From the NCBI GenBank assembly GCA_905209455.1, contig CAJLTA010000022.1:1-37216 (forward strand): DNA of 37,216 bases, in the 5' to 3' direction. The stretch comes from an uncultured Collinsella sp. Its GTDB lineage: Bacteria; Actinomycetota; Coriobacteriia; Coriobacteriales; Coriobacteriaceae. The notes beneath the pieces were generated by a model. That model worked only from the letters and a program-made list of their open reading frames with translations, was not told where the DNA came from and made no database searches. Below are positions 7,355 through 16,460 of the stretch, piece by piece (the first letter of the stretch is position 1; every line of letters starts with the position of its first letter). The translations under genes and the position numbers were made by a program.

Positions 7355-8515
7355 CTACTTGGACAGCTCGTCGGCGAGGGCCTCGATCTGGGCGCGCGAG
7401 GCGTCGTTGAGCGAGCCCAGCACAGTCACCTTGTTCTGCGTCAGGGTGATGTCCTTCATGCCCTCGAGCTCCTTGGTCATAACCTTGGCAGCTGCGGGCG
7501 CCCAGGAACCGGACTCGACAAGCGCCACGGTGCGGTTCTGGTAGGCATGCTCGGCGAGCGTGTGGATAAAGGTGCTCATGCACGGGAAGATCTCGCCCTG
7601 ATAGGTAATGGAGGCGAGCACCAGACGGTCGTAGCGGAACGCATCCTCAACGGCCTCGGCCATGTCGTCGCGAGCCAGGTCAAAGACGGAGACCTTCTGG
7701 CCGCGAGCCTCGAGCGCAGATGCGAGCTCCTCGACGGCAGCCTTCAGATGGCCATACACGCTCGCATAGGCGATCGTGATGCCCTCGTCCTCGGGCTGAT
7801 AGCTCGACCAGGTGTTATAGGTGTCGAGGTAGTAGCCCAGGTTCTCGGTCAGCACGGGGCCGTGGAGCGGGCAGATGATCTGAATGTCCAGGTCGGCGGC
7901 CTTCTTGAGAACGGCCTGCACGAACTTGCCGAACTTACCGACGATGCCAAAGTAGTAGCGGCGAGCCTCGCAAGCCCAGCCTTCCGGATCCTCGATGTCG
8001 TTGGCGCCGAACTTGCCAAAGCCGTCAGCACTAAAGAGCACCTTGTCGGTGGACTCGTAGGAGAAAATCACCTCGGGCCAGTGAACGTTGGGGGCGCCGA
8101 TAAAGGTCAGGCTGTGGCCGCCCAGATCGAGCACATCGCCCTCTTTGACGACCATCTTGCGCTCGGGGAAGTCGGTGCCAAAGTAGTTGACCATCATGCG
8201 GAAAGCACCCATGCTGGCCACGATCTGCGCCTGGGGATAGCGCTCCATAAAGGCAGCGATACCGGCGGAGTGATCGGGCTCCATGTGATGGACGACCAGG
8301 TAGTCGGGCGTACGGCCATCGAGCACGGCCTCGAGGTTGCCGAGCCACTCGTCGACAAAGCCAGCGTCGACCGAATCGGCGACAGCGATTTTATCGCCCA
8401 AGATAACGTAGCTGTTGTATGCCATACCGTTCTCGGACACGTCGTACTGGCCCTCGAACAGGTCAATGTCGTGATCGTCGACACCGATGTAGCGGATATC
8501 CTTGGTGATCTCCAT
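7355..8515 (-). CDS. fprA: A-type flavoprotein (flavodiiron O2/NO reductase)
   Basis: Cytoplasmic flavodiiron protein, 386 residues, which reduces O2 to water (or NO to N2O) in anaerobes using electrons from rubredoxin or ferredoxin. The N-terminal metallo-beta-lactamase-like half carries the diiron ligands H77-x-E79-x-D81-H82 (HHMEPDH), H145, D164 and H218. The C-terminal flavodoxin half begins near residue 246 (ITIAYASVYGH), binds FMN, and ends near the expected length. The ATG at 8515 has AGGAGG at a good distance; an upstream in-frame ATG lacks one. It is unrelated to sugar metabolism and looks like a stand-alone oxygen-defence gene. Confidence 0.9.
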   Translation of the reverse strand: MEITKDIRYIGVDDHDIDLFEGQYDVSENGMAYNSYVILGDKIAVADSVDAGFVDEWLGNLEAVLDGRTPDYLVVHHMEPDHSAGIAAFMERYPQAQIVASMGAFRMMVNYFGTDFPERKMVVKEGDVLDLGGHSLTFIGAPNVHWPEVIFSYESTDKVLFSADGFGKFGANDIEDPEGWACEARRYYFGIVGKFGKFVQAVLKKAADLDIQIICPLHGPVLTENLGYYLDTYNTWSSYQPEDEGITIAYASVYGHLKAAVEELASALEARGQKVSVFDLARDDMAEAVEDAFRYDRLVLASITYQGEIFPCMSTFIHTLAEHAYQNRTVALVESGSWAPAAAKVMTKELEGMKDITLTQNKVTVLGSLNDASRAQIEALADELSK

Positions 8516-8644
8516 CAGGCAAAGCCTCCTAGATAGACAAAAGAACCCGTCTATCATAACACTCGGCTGCATAGCCACGGCTATCTGCCAGCATCCTTAT
8601 CGATTGTTATTGAGGCGGAATATATCGCCATTGACCTGCAAAAA

Positions 8645-9676
8645 CTATGTGCGCGGAGCTGCCGTGGTATGTCGAACGATAAGCTGGCCGGGAATACGAA
8701 TGGCAACGGTTTTGTCCGTTGCCCCCGCCTTGGGAACCGCGTGCTCGAACACCTCGCGTCCACGCTGATGCAAATCGAATCGAACGGTCGTGAGCTCGTT
8801 GTGTGCTACAAAATCATCGAGCGAATCGTCGACGCCCACCACGCTCACGTCCTCGGGCACGCGCAGACCGCTATCGCGCAGCGCGGCAATCGCGCCATTT
8901 GCCATCTGGTCGTTTGCCGCGTAAATCGCCGTCATGGTGCGATCGTGCTCGGCCAGGTACCTGCCGGCCTCGTAGCCGCTGTTGGCAGACCAGTCGCCCT
9001 CGAGCGGCTCTGCCGGCTCGATGTGTTTACGCTCGAGTGCATCCTGCCAACCGGCGCGACGAAATTGCTCGTCGACCGAGAATGACGGGCCGCCAATATA
9101 GCGAATCTGCTCGTGCCCTAGCTCAAACAGGTGATCCATAAGCAATAGCGAGCAGCCGTAATGGTCGGAATCGACCGTGGTCACCCGCGGGTGCGCGTAC
9201 ATGGTAACGATGACCGTGCCGATACCCGGCAACGGATCAAACGTCTCAAAATCGGGCGCCATGCGACTCATACCGATGATGATGCCGTCCACCGGCAATG
9301 CGGCCATACGACGCGTGGCCTCGGCAAGCGAAAACTCCTCGGTCTTGGACATCTCGACCAGCGTGATGGCGCAATTATGCTCGCGAGCAGCGCTGGCGAT
9401 GCCGTCGATCATTGAGAGGTTGCCGAACTTGGTGACATCGTTGACGCACAGGCCGACCGAATGATAACGGCCGTCGCGCAGCGAGCGACCGGCATAACTC
9501 GGACGAAAGCCGAGCTTTTGCATAGCGGCCTGTACGCGCTGGCGCGTCTGCTCGTTAACGTTAGGCAAGCCGTTGGCGACGCGCGAAACCGTCTGCTGCG
9601 AAACGCCGGCAGCGCGGGCGACGTCGGCCATGGAGACCGGACGCGAACTGGTATCGTTGGACGGGCGCCTTGCCAC
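8645..9676 (-). CDS. LacI-family repressor of the gal operon (LacI-A)
   Basis: Predicted 343-residue LacI/GalR-type regulator. The helix-turn-helix spans 17-36 (ADVARAAGVSQQTVSRVANG) and the hinge helix near 55-68 includes YAGRSLRDG. The periplasmic-binding-protein-like effector domain follows, with LPVDGIIIGMSRM and the VPEDVSVVGVDDS motif. The two recognition-helix residues before TVSR are Gln-Gln, different from the three paralogues in this window. The start is a GTG at 9676 preceded by GAAGGTGATC. It is divergent from galK with three copies of TGTTAACGTACTC between them, so it probably represses galKT and itself. The inducer is unknown; galactose is a natural guess. Confidence 0.85.
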   Translation of the reverse strand: MARRPSNDTSSRPVSMADVARAAGVSQQTVSRVANGLPNVNEQTRQRVQAAMQKLGFRPSYAGRSLRDGRYHSVGLCVNDVTKFGNLSMIDGIASAAREHNCAITLVEMSKTEEFSLAEATRRMAALPVDGIIIGMSRMAPDFETFDPLPGIGTVIVTMYAHPRVTTVDSDHYGCSLLLMDHLFELGHEQIRYIGGPSFSVDEQFRRAGWQDALERKHIEPAEPLEGDWSANSGYEAGRYLAEHDRTMTAIYAANDQMANGAIAALRDSGLRVPEDVSVVGVDDSLDDFVAHNELTTVRFDLHQRGREVFEHAVPKAGATDKTVAIRIPGQLIVRHTTAAPRT

Positions 9677-9769
9677 AGGATCACCTTCACCCTTGCGAGA
9701 TCTGAATAGCGTGAATGCCGGCCCGGGCAGAAATACATCCCGCGCCGAGGCCCGCTATCGTCGGACGCA

Positions 9770-9972
9770 TGTTAACGTACTCTACTTTTTCTATCTGCAT
9801 CTCTTCTGCTTTATAAGTCCATACGGCAGTACCGTTCACGGCTGAATTTCTACCGATTACCAGATTCTCAAAAAGTGACAAGCGATGTGTTATGAGTACG
9901 TTAACATAGCCCGTAACGTGCGGTATCGTGAACACTTGGTTCATGCCGCTTTAAGTTGTTAACGTACTCATA
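9770..9972. promoter_or_regulatory. gal operators: three TGTTAACGTACTC sites
   Basis: The 338-bp gap between LacI-A and galK holds three copies of one operator. TGTTAACGTACTC is at 9770-9782. The inverted copy TATGAGTACGTTAACATA is at 9891-9908. TGTTAACGTACTCATA is at 9957-9972, ending 42 bp before the galK start. The last two are identical over 15 or more bases. Multiple spaced sites suggest looping repression. The half-site TACTCA is specific to this promoter; sites at the other cassettes read TGCTCA, TTGCCA or TTGTCA. Confidence 0.7.
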
Positions 9973-10014
9973 ACGACGCAAAACCCACCCGGGCGCGCCA
10001 AGGAAAGGACTCCC

Positions 10015-11220
10015 ATGACCACCCCCGACGAAAAGACACTCGCCACGCTCACCAAGCTGTTTGAGGAGGAGTTTGGGCCCATCGCCGACCGCCAGGTGCT
10101 CTACGTGCACGCGCCCGGCCGTTCCGAGATCAGCGGCAACCACACCGATCACGAGGGCGGCCACGTTATCGCCGGCTCGCTCGATGTCGCCGTTGACGGC
10201 ATTGCCGTGGCGACCGACTCCAACAAGGTCCGCGTCGCCGACGAGGGCTACCCCACGTTTGAGATTACGCTCGACACGCTGGATGTTCAGGAGTCCGAGA
10301 AAGGCACGTCCGCAAGCCTCGTCCGCGGCATGGCGCACGAGATTGCAGCCCTTGGCGTTGAGCCCCACGGCTTCGACTTCGCCTTCACCTGCTCCGTCCC
10401 CTCGGGTGGCGGCCTTTCCAGCTCTGCCGCCGTCGAGGCCGCGTACGGTCGTGCCATGGAAACGCTCTGGGGCGCGCCCGCCATTGAGCCTGTCACGCTC
10501 GCTCAGATGAGCCAGCGCACCGAAAACAACTACTACGGCAAGCCCTGCGGTCTGATGGACCAGGCCGCCGTATGTCTGGGCGGCCTTGCCTACATGGACT
10601 TTGAGGACCAGGCTCAGCCTAAGACCCAGAAGCTCGAGCTCAACTTTGAGGACCACGGCTATGCGCTCGTGCTCGTTAAGGTCGGCGCCGACCACGTGGC
10701 CGCCACCGATGACTACGCCGCCGTTCCGCGCGAAATGCAAGACGTCGCCGCCGAGTTTGGCAAGGCACGCCTGTGCGAGGTCGACGTTGCCGATTTTGAC
10801 GCCAAGCTCCCCGAGCTGCGCGCCAAGCTGGGCGACCGTGCCTGCCTGCGCGCCGTTCACTACTGGTACGAGAACGGCCTGGTCGATAAGCGCTGGGCGG
10901 CCCTGAACGCCGGCGACATTGACCAGTTCTTGGTCCTGACGCGCGAGTCCGGCGCCAGCTCTGCCATGTACCTGCAGAATGTTGTTGCCAAGCTGGGCTC
11001 CGAGCAGCCCTCCATGTATGCCCTGGCACTGGCCGAGCATGTGCTCGACGGCCGTGGCGCCGTTCGTATTCACGGCGGCGGCTTTGGCGGTACCATCCAG
11101 GCCTTCGTGCCGCTCGATCTGGTCGATACCTTCATCACCAAGATGAACAGCTGGCTGGGCGAGGGCTCTGCCCGTCACTACGCCATCTCTGACAAGGGGG
11201 CTTACGCGGCATGGCTGTAA
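10015..11220 (+). CDS. galK: Galactokinase
   Basis: Phosphorylates alpha-D-galactose to galactose-1-P with ATP, the first committed step of the Leloir pathway. It has 401 residues, normal for GHMP-family galactokinase. The galactokinase signature GRSEISGNHTDHEGG is at 35-49. The ATP-binding GHMP motif SVPSGGGLSSSAA is at 127-139. Catalytic Asp182 lies in GKPCGLMDQ, and the third motif (HGGGFGGTIQ) is near the C-terminus. The ATG at 10015 is preceded by GGAAAGGAC. Its stop overlaps the galT start by 10 bp. It is probably controlled by the divergent LacI-A through the three operators upstream. Confidence 0.95.
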   Translation: MTTPDEKTLATLTKLFEEEFGPIADRQVLYVHAPGRSEISGNHTDHEGGHVIAGSLDVAVDGIAVATDSNKVRVADEGYPTFEITLDTLDVQESEKGTSASLVRGMAHEIAALGVEPHGFDFAFTCSVPSGGGLSSSAAVEAAYGRAMETLWGAPAIEPVTLAQMSQRTENNYYGKPCGLMDQAAVCLGGLAYMDFEDQAQPKTQKLELNFEDHGYALVLVKVGADHVAATDDYAAVPREMQDVAAEFGKARLCEVDVADFDAKLPELRAKLGDRACLRAVHYWYENGLVDKRWAALNAGDIDQFLVLTRESGASSAMYLQNVVAKLGSEQPSMYALALAEHVLDGRGAVRIHGGGFGGTIQAFVPLDLVDTFITKMNSWLGEGSARHYAISDKGAYAAWL

Positions 11221-12839
11221 TGACTGACGTGCGCGAGGCCGCGCAGAACCTGATCGAGTACGCTATCCACCGATCGATGATCGGCCAGGACGATCGCATC
11301 TGGGCATACAACACCATTTTGGAGTGCATCGGCGCCACGGGCCCAGCACTCGACATGGCCTGGGCGCTCAAGATCGAGAAGATTTCGCTCTTGCACCCCG
11401 ATACACTCCCCGACTTTGACCTGGAGGGCACGCTTGCCGTGCTTTCTGAGGCCGCCGTTGCCAACGGTGCTGCCGAGGACACGGCGTCGGGCCGCGATCG
11501 CATCGCCATGCGCATCATGGGCACGCTCATGCCGAGGCCTTCGGTTGTAAACGAGGAGTTCAACGGACGTATGGGCGTCAACGAGCCCCGCGCCGCAACC
11601 GACTGGTTCTACGGCCTGTGCTGCGACGCCGGCTATGTGCGCCGCGCCGCCATCGCGCGCAACATCAAATGGAGCACCCCCACCAACTGGGGCGACCTCG
11701 AGATTACCATCAACCTGTCAAAGCCCGAAAAGGACCCGCGCGATATTGCCGCGGCCGGCGCCGCCAAAAACACGGGCGAGAAGTATCCCGCCTGCCAGCT
11801 CTGCATCGAAAACGAGGGCTATCCCGGACGCTCCGCTGCAGCCGACGGCGGCGCCCATCCCGCCCGCCAGAATCTGCGCGTTATCCCCATTAAGCTCGAC
11901 GGCGAGCGCTGGGGCTTCCAATACAGCCCGTACGCGTACTTTAACGAGCACTGCATTGCCATGAGCTCCGAGCATCGTCCGATGCACGTCGACCGCAAGG
12001 GCCTGACCTGCCTGCTCGACTTTGTCGACCTGTTCCCGCACTACTTTATTGGCTCCAACGCCGACCTGCCCATCGTGGGCGGCTCGATTCTGTCGCACGA
12101 CCACTTCCAGGGCGGTGCGCACGAGTTCCCCATGATGCATGCCGCCGAGGTCTCGCAGTTTAGCGTGCCCGGCTTTGACCAGGTCACCGGTACCGTGCTG
12201 CAGTGGCCGCTCTCGGTGCTGCGCCTGCGCTCGCATGACCGCGCCCAGCTGCTCGACGCTGCCGAGAAGATTATCCTCGCCTGGCGCGAGTGGACCGATG
12301 AGTCTGTGGGCGTCATCGCGCACACGGCCGATGGCGTGGCGCACAACACCGTGACGCCCGTCATCCGCCGCGTCGACTCCCGCGGCAATGCCGGCGGCGA
12401 GATTTACGAGGCCTACCTGGCGCTTCGCTGCAACATCACGACCGACGAGCATCCGCTGGGCGTTTTCCACCCGCATGCTGAGTACCACCACATTAAGAAA
12501 GAGAACATCGGCTTGATTGAGGTCATGGGCCTGGCCATTCTGCCGCCGCGCCTGGTTCCCGAGCTTGGCGCTGTCCGCGAGCACTTGCTGGCGGCCAAAG
12601 CCGATGCCAGCTACGACCTTGCTGGCGCGCTCGAGGGCGACGACCTTTGCCGCAGCCACGCCGCATGGGCCAAGGACGTCTTTGCCCGCCGCGCCGACGA
12701 GCTTACGGCCGACAACGCCATCGATATCCTGCACGAGGAGGTCGGCGTGGTGTTTGGCCACGTGCTCGACAACGCCGGCGTCTTTAAGTGGGACGAAGCC
12801 GGCCGCGCCGCCCAACAGCGCTTTATCGACTCACTATAG
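11211..12839 (+). CDS. galT: UDP-glucose-hexose-1-phosphate uridylyltransferase, family 2
   Basis: Exchanges UMP between UDP-glucose and galactose-1-P. At 542 residues it belongs to the longer, low-GC Gram-positive type of GalT rather than the roughly 350-residue E. coli type. CQLC (195-198) is a possible metal site. SSEHRPMHVDRKGLTCLLDF is at 252-271, and SHDHFQGG (295-302) holds the active-site His. The start overlaps galK, so the genes are translationally coupled; an ATG at 11220 is possible but has no ribosome-binding site. No galE is present in the window, so UDP-galactose epimerisation must be encoded elsewhere. Confidence 0.93.
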   Translation: MAVMTDVREAAQNLIEYAIHRSMIGQDDRIWAYNTILECIGATGPALDMAWALKIEKISLLHPDTLPDFDLEGTLAVLSEAAVANGAAEDTASGRDRIAMRIMGTLMPRPSVVNEEFNGRMGVNEPRAATDWFYGLCCDAGYVRRAAIARNIKWSTPTNWGDLEITINLSKPEKDPRDIAAAGAAKNTGEKYPACQLCIENEGYPGRSAAADGGAHPARQNLRVIPIKLDGERWGFQYSPYAYFNEHCIAMSSEHRPMHVDRKGLTCLLDFVDLFPHYFIGSNADLPIVGGSILSHDHFQGGAHEFPMMHAAEVSQFSVPGFDQVTGTVLQWPLSVLRLRSHDRAQLLDAAEKIILAWREWTDESVGVIAHTADGVAHNTVTPVIRRVDSRGNAGGEIYEAYLALRCNITTDEHPLGVFHPHAEYHHIKKENIGLIEVMGLAILPPRLVPELGAVREHLLAAKADASYDLAGALEGDDLCRSHAAWAKDVFARRADELTADNAIDILHEEVGVVFGHVLDNAGVFKWDEAGRAAQQRFIDSL

Positions 12840-12894
12840 AACACGGGCCCGAACGTTCAACAGCAGCCCGCACGACATAGCCACCTACACGACA

Positions 12895-12934
12895 ACGGCG
12901 CCCGCCGGCAACATCGCCGGCGGGCGCCGTTTTT
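12895..12934 (+). terminator. galKT terminator
   Basis: Perfect 15-bp GC-rich stem (ACGGCGCCCGCCGGC at 12895-12909 with 12916-12930) and a 6-nt loop, followed by TTTTT. It lies 56 bp after galT and just before the 3' end of the convergent lacC. Confidence 0.92.
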
Positions 12935-12955
12935 GAGTGTTCGGTGTCGCGACTC

Positions 12956-13891
12956 CTAGAGTTCAGTCACGACAACGCTGTTGTAGATCTCATCCCAGCG
13001 GTCCATGACCAGGTGGCCGGTCTTGGGATCCATGGCGTTAAGCTTGCCGCAGGTATTGGCGGTCTTGAGCACCGTGACGTCGTCGGCGCCGGCAGCAATG
13101 GCATGCGCAAAGCCGGCGATGGTCGAGTCGCCGGAACCCGTCGCGTTCACAGCCGCAATCGCGGGCGTCTTGGCGCGGAACGCACGGCCCTCATGGAAGC
13201 CCACCGAACCGGCAGCGCCCATCGAAACGACAACCCAGGGAATACCGGCAAAGCGGCCATCGGCGGCAAGCGCCTCGCGCAGGGCATCGACATCATCGGT
13301 CGTAAAGGACGTACCCAGCAGACCGTTTATCTCAGTCAGGTTGGGCTTTACGAGCTCGGGCTTAGCGTCGGACTCCAGCGCGGCCTCCAGCGATGCACCC
13401 GAGGTGTCGAGCAGCACCTTGGCGCCCGCCTTCTCGGCGATCTTGACGAGCTCGGCATAGTAGCCGGCATCGACGCCGCGCGGCAGCGAGCCCGAAAGCG
13501 TCACAACGTCCGCCTTCGCCGCAAGCTCGGCGAACTTGGCCGTAAAGGCCTCGAGCTCGGCCGGGGTGATCTGCGGGCCGCTCTCCAAAAGCTCGGTCTG
13601 ATTACCCTCGTGCAGAATATTCAGGCAAATGCGCGTCTCACCGGCGATGGGCACAAATTCGTTCTTGACGCCGTCAGCATCCATGAGCTCGGCCATATAG
13701 GCACCCATGTGGCCGCCGAGCAGACCGGTCGCGAGCACGTCGTCGCCCAGCTGCAGCAACACGCGGCTCACGTTGAGGCCCTTACCGCCAGCGGTCTTTT
13801 CGGGCGTCACGCGGTTCACGTCGTCGATGATCAACTTGTCGAGCTGATAGCGCGTATCAATCGACGGGTTCATGGTAACGGTCAGAATCAT
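12956..13891 (-). CDS. lacC: Tagatose-6-phosphate kinase
   Basis: PfkB-family sugar kinase, 311 residues, converting tagatose-6-P to tagatose-1,6-bisP. The N-terminus MILTVTMNPSID and DDVNRV, KTAGGKGLNVSRVL (32-45), GETRICLNILHEGNQTE and LSGSLPRG follow staphylococcal/lactococcal LacC closely. The catalytic-base motif is NATGSGDST with Asp255. The ATG at 13891 has CAGGAG upstream; longer in-frame starts do not. It is the last gene of a minus-strand group lacA-lacB-lacX-lacC. 1-Phosphofructokinase activity is the main alternative, but the neighbours favour LacC. Confidence 0.92.
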   Translation of the reverse strand: MILTVTMNPSIDTRYQLDKLIIDDVNRVTPEKTAGGKGLNVSRVLLQLGDDVLATGLLGGHMGAYMAELMDADGVKNEFVPIAGETRICLNILHEGNQTELLESGPQITPAELEAFTAKFAELAAKADVVTLSGSLPRGVDAGYYAELVKIAEKAGAKVLLDTSGASLEAALESDAKPELVKPNLTEINGLLGTSFTTDDVDALREALAADGRFAGIPWVVVSMGAAGSVGFHEGRAFRAKTPAIAAVNATGSGDSTIAGFAHAIAAGADDVTVLKTANTCGKLNAMDPKTGHLVMDRWDEIYNSVVVTEL

Positions 13892-13947
13892 ATTGAACTC
13901 CTGTTTCCGGGGCACGACACGCGCGGCCCCAAACATACGATAGCTCG

Positions 13948-14829
13948 TTAAAGGATCTCGATCTCAAAGCCGCGAGTAACGGTCTCCCCCGGCTTGGCCA
14001 CCAGGCAGCCGCGCTTGTGCTCCAGAATATCGTCCTCGTCGGAGCAGGTGGACAGGCCGCCCCACGGTTCCACGGCCACAAAGTCACCCTCGGGCTTGCT
14101 CCACACAATCAGGTACGGCATATCGGGGAACGTCAGTCGCACGCCCTTGTCCTCGGTTTTCTTGGTCAGCGTAACCACGCGGCTCTCAAGCACGTCAAAG
14201 ATGGTCTCTGCGAAGTCAAAGAGTTCGTGCGTCAGCGGCAGGTCATGGCCAACCATCGGGTTCTTGCTGCGATGCTCAACATCAATCAGGCCCGTCGAGG
14301 GAACGGCAGTACAGAGCTCGGCGGCCTCGCGCTGCTCAAAACGGAGCTCGTAGTCGTCATAGGACTCGCCCTCGTCAAGCGGGCACTTAAAGCCAGGGTG
14401 ACCGCCCACAAAGAACGGCATGTCCTCGGTGCCCTCATTGGTCACCTCGTACGACACAGCCACCTTTTCCGCATCGATCATGTAACGAGCAACGATCTTA
14501 AACGGATACGGGTACTGCTCGAGCAACTCGGCATGGTCGGCAGAGCTTAGGCTCAGCGCGACCATGTTGTCGCCCTGCTCCTCGAGCTTCCACTCCTGTT
14601 TGCGAGCAAAGCCATGACGGGCGAGCTTAATCTCGCGGCCGCCCATGGTCATTGCGTGACCGTCGCGAAGGCCGCCGCAGATCGGGAAACAAATGGGTGC
14701 CTGGCCCGACCAGACCGCCGGGTCACCCTGCCACAGGTACTCACGGCCGTTGGCCGCAATAGAAGTGAACGATCCGCCAGCCGTGCTCAACGCAATGCGG
14801 ACAGAGCCGTTATCAAGAACAAACTCCAT
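13948..14829 (-). CDS. lacX: Aldose 1-epimerase family protein, LacX-like
   Basis: Predicted 293-residue galactose-mutarotase-fold protein. MEFVLDNGSVRIALSTAGG opens a beta-rich fold. FPICGGLRDG, RHGFAR (the usual catalytic His region of YeaD/LacX-type epimerases), FFVGGHPGFKCPL and VAVEPWGG match LacX and YihR-like proteins rather than classical GalM, which occurs separately at 34984-36036. LacX is often found in lac operons of lactic bacteria but its exact role is unclear; interconversion of anomers of a sugar or sugar phosphate is likely. The ATG at 14829 has GGGAAGG upstream. It lies 56 bp before lacC. The 374-bp gap to lacB is unusually wide. Confidence 0.82.
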   Translation of the reverse strand: MEFVLDNGSVRIALSTAGGSFTSIAANGREYLWQGDPAVWSGQAPICFPICGGLRDGHAMTMGGREIKLARHGFARKQEWKLEEQGDNMVALSLSSADHAELLEQYPYPFKIVARYMIDAEKVAVSYEVTNEGTEDMPFFVGGHPGFKCPLDEGESYDDYELRFEQREAAELCTAVPSTGLIDVEHRSKNPMVGHDLPLTHELFDFAETIFDVLESRVVTLTKKTEDKGVRLTFPDMPYLIVWSKPEGDFVAVEPWGGLSTCSDEDDILEHKRGCLVAKPGETVTRGFEIEIL

Positions 14830-15203
14830 AGGAGCCTTCCCTTTCTTATGACAGCCCGCCAAGTCAATAGGGCTGATAGAAAACCGGCCCGCGCCCCCTC
14901 ACAGAAACGCGAGCCGTCAATTGAAAAGCTGCAGAATACTGGGTCCCGCCAAAACGAAGCCCACAAGCTCAGCAAGCAAACGTGTTATCGGAGCAGCTTA
15001 CTGAACCAGAAAGCTTCGCAACAACAGCGGTAACCCCACAGGTACCCCCAACGTCAGCGAGAAGTCAGCTGGCGAGGCAAGGTGCCGTGAAGCGAGGCGG
15101 CATTGACCTTCTGGTCATGCCGCCGAAGCTGAACGGCAGATTGCCCGCCAGATGGCTTCGCAGCGTCGGCCGGTCCGGCGTTCGGCAGAACGCCGGAACC
15201 TAA
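14830..15203. other. 374-bp gap between lacB and lacX with hairpins
   Basis: No gene is visible. Two hairpins follow lacB on the minus strand. TCCGGCGTTC (15174-15180 plus 15181-15183) pairs perfectly with GAACGCCGGA (15188-15197) directly after the lacB stop. GCGGCATTGACC (about 15097-15108) pairs with GGTCATGCCGC (15113-15123) with one bulge. Neither has a T-tract, so they look like processing or attenuation structures that could lower lacX-lacC expression relative to lacAB. I found no convincing internal promoter. Confidence 0.5.
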
Positions 15204-15728
15204 TTAGTCGTGGTACTCGCCGCGGTCCCACTTCTCGAGGAACTCGTCAAAGAAGTGCGGGTCAGCCTGAGCCTCGGCGTCGGCCTTATTGCAGGCATCG
15301 ATCTTGGCGATCAGGGCATCGTGCTCGGGGGTCTTCTCGTAGGGCTCCTCCAGGAAGGCAAGCATGATATCGGCCATCAGGAACTCGCCGGTAATCTTGC
15401 CGCCAAAGCCCACGATGTTGGCGTTGAGCTCGCGACGGGCATACAGGGCAGAGGTCATGTCGCGGACCAGGGCGCAGCGGGCGCCGGGAACCTTGTTGAC
15501 GGCGTTGGTGATGCCGATGCCGGTGCCGCACAGGGCCACGCCAAAGTCGGCCTTGCCGCTGGCAACGGCCTCGCCCACGGCCTTGCCGTAGATGGGATAG
15601 TGCGTACGGGTGTGGCTGTAGGTGCCGCAGTCGAGCACCTTGTAGCCAGCCTGCTCCAGGCGGTCGGCCAGATAGATCTTCTCGTCCGTAACGATATGGT
15701 CGCAACCGATTGCGATGGTCTTCTTCAT
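15204..15728 (-). CDS. lacB: Galactose-6-phosphate isomerase subunit LacB
   Basis: Catalytic subunit of the LacAB heteromer that isomerises galactose-6-P to tagatose-6-P. It has 174 residues (family about 171) and an RpiB-like fold. GCDHIVTD at the N-terminus, TRTHYPIYGK (40-49), the catalytic Cys67 in ALCGTGIGI, NAVNKVPGARCALVRDMTSALYA, and the C-terminal ADPHFFDEFLEKWDRGEYHD are nearly identical to Gram-positive LacB. The start has AAAGGACG upstream. It lies 63 bp after lacA in the same transcript. Confidence 0.96.
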   Translation of the reverse strand: MKKTIAIGCDHIVTDEKIYLADRLEQAGYKVLDCGTYSHTRTHYPIYGKAVGEAVASGKADFGVALCGTGIGITNAVNKVPGARCALVRDMTSALYARRELNANIVGFGGKITGEFLMADIMLAFLEEPYEKTPEHDALIAKIDACNKADAEAQADPHFFDEFLEKWDRGEYHD

Positions 15729-15791
15729 CAGAACGTCCTTTCGTCTGAATTCACAAGTTGAGGTAGAAGTTCGAGTTCTCGGTGGCTCTCG

Positions 15792-16220
15792 TTAGGCCAT
15801 CTTGTTGAGCATGTCGACACGGATCTGGTGACGGCCGCCGGCGTACTGGGCGCGCAGGAACTCGCGGGCGATCTTCTTGGCGACCTCGGTGCCCACAACG
15901 CCCGGGCCCATGGTGACCATGCGCGAGCCGTTGTGCTCGCGGGTCATGTAAGCGGAACGCTCGTCGGAAATGTTGGCGACGACCATGCCCTTGATCTTGA
16001 CGGCGGCCATATAGGAGCCGACGCCGTACTTATCGAATGCAAAGCCCTGGGAATCCTTGTGCTCCAGCAGGTCCTTGGCAACGGCGGTCGCGGAATCGAC
16101 AAAGTCCGCGGCAGGGGTCTCGGAATAGTCGACGACCTCGTGACCGTCGGCGATGAGCATCTCCTTGATGGACTCCTTCATCGACATACCGTCGGCATCG
16201 GAAGCGATTACAACCCTCAT
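15792..16220 (-). CDS. lacA: Galactose-6-phosphate isomerase subunit LacA
   Basis: Partner subunit of LacB, 142 residues, the usual LacA length. SDADG and KYGVGSYMAAVKIKGM, ISDERSAYMTREHNGSRMVTMG and the C-terminal GGRHQIRVDMLNKM are diagnostic. As in other LacA proteins the catalytic Cys of the RpiB fold is absent, so it probably shapes the shared active site with LacB. It has a strong ribosome-binding site (AAGGAGG). It is the first gene of the minus-strand lacA-lacB-lacX-lacC group, with GTTC-rich operator-like DNA upstream. Confidence 0.95.
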   Translation of the reverse strand: MRVVIASDADGMSMKESIKEMLIADGHEVVDYSETPAADFVDSATAVAKDLLEHKDSQGFAFDKYGVGSYMAAVKIKGMVVANISDERSAYMTREHNGSRMVTMGPGVVGTEVAKKIAREFLRAQYAGGRHQIRVDMLNKMA

Positions 16221-16325
16221 GACATCCTCCTTGAGAGATACGCAGGTGCGTAGTTTCTGTTTGGAAGTGTTGAATCGCGTTCAGGTCCGGGCATCTGAAT
16301 GTGCGGTTCTTCACTGTTCATGTTT

Positions 16326-16399
16326 ATTTGAACACATTCGAACACTAACTGCAACAACTATTTGTTTATCTTTGTTCTTTTTTGAACAAATATCGTTCA
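16326..16399 (-). promoter_or_regulatory. lacA promoter with GTTC-rich operator region
   Basis: On the minus strand TTGCAG (complement of 16349-16354) and TCAAAT (complement of 16326-16331) are separated by 17 bp. Around them are repeated GAAC/GTTC elements: TTTGAACACATTCGAACAC near 16328-16345, and TGAACAAATATCGTTCA at 16383-16399. The second shares CGATATT with the 12-mer found at other promoters here. This resembles the TGTTT/GAACA-rich sites bound by LacR in lactic bacteria; binding is inferred. Confidence 0.5.
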
Positions 16400-16460
16400 C
16401 GGATGATTGCTGACCGTTTGAGCCGGGCGCGGACGTAGCGACCATGTGTTCAACAAACAA

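Noticed and set aside
9901..11178. 425-codon frame opposite galK
   Set aside because: An antisense shadow produced by GC-rich third positions. galK on the other strand has full motifs and a ribosome-binding site.
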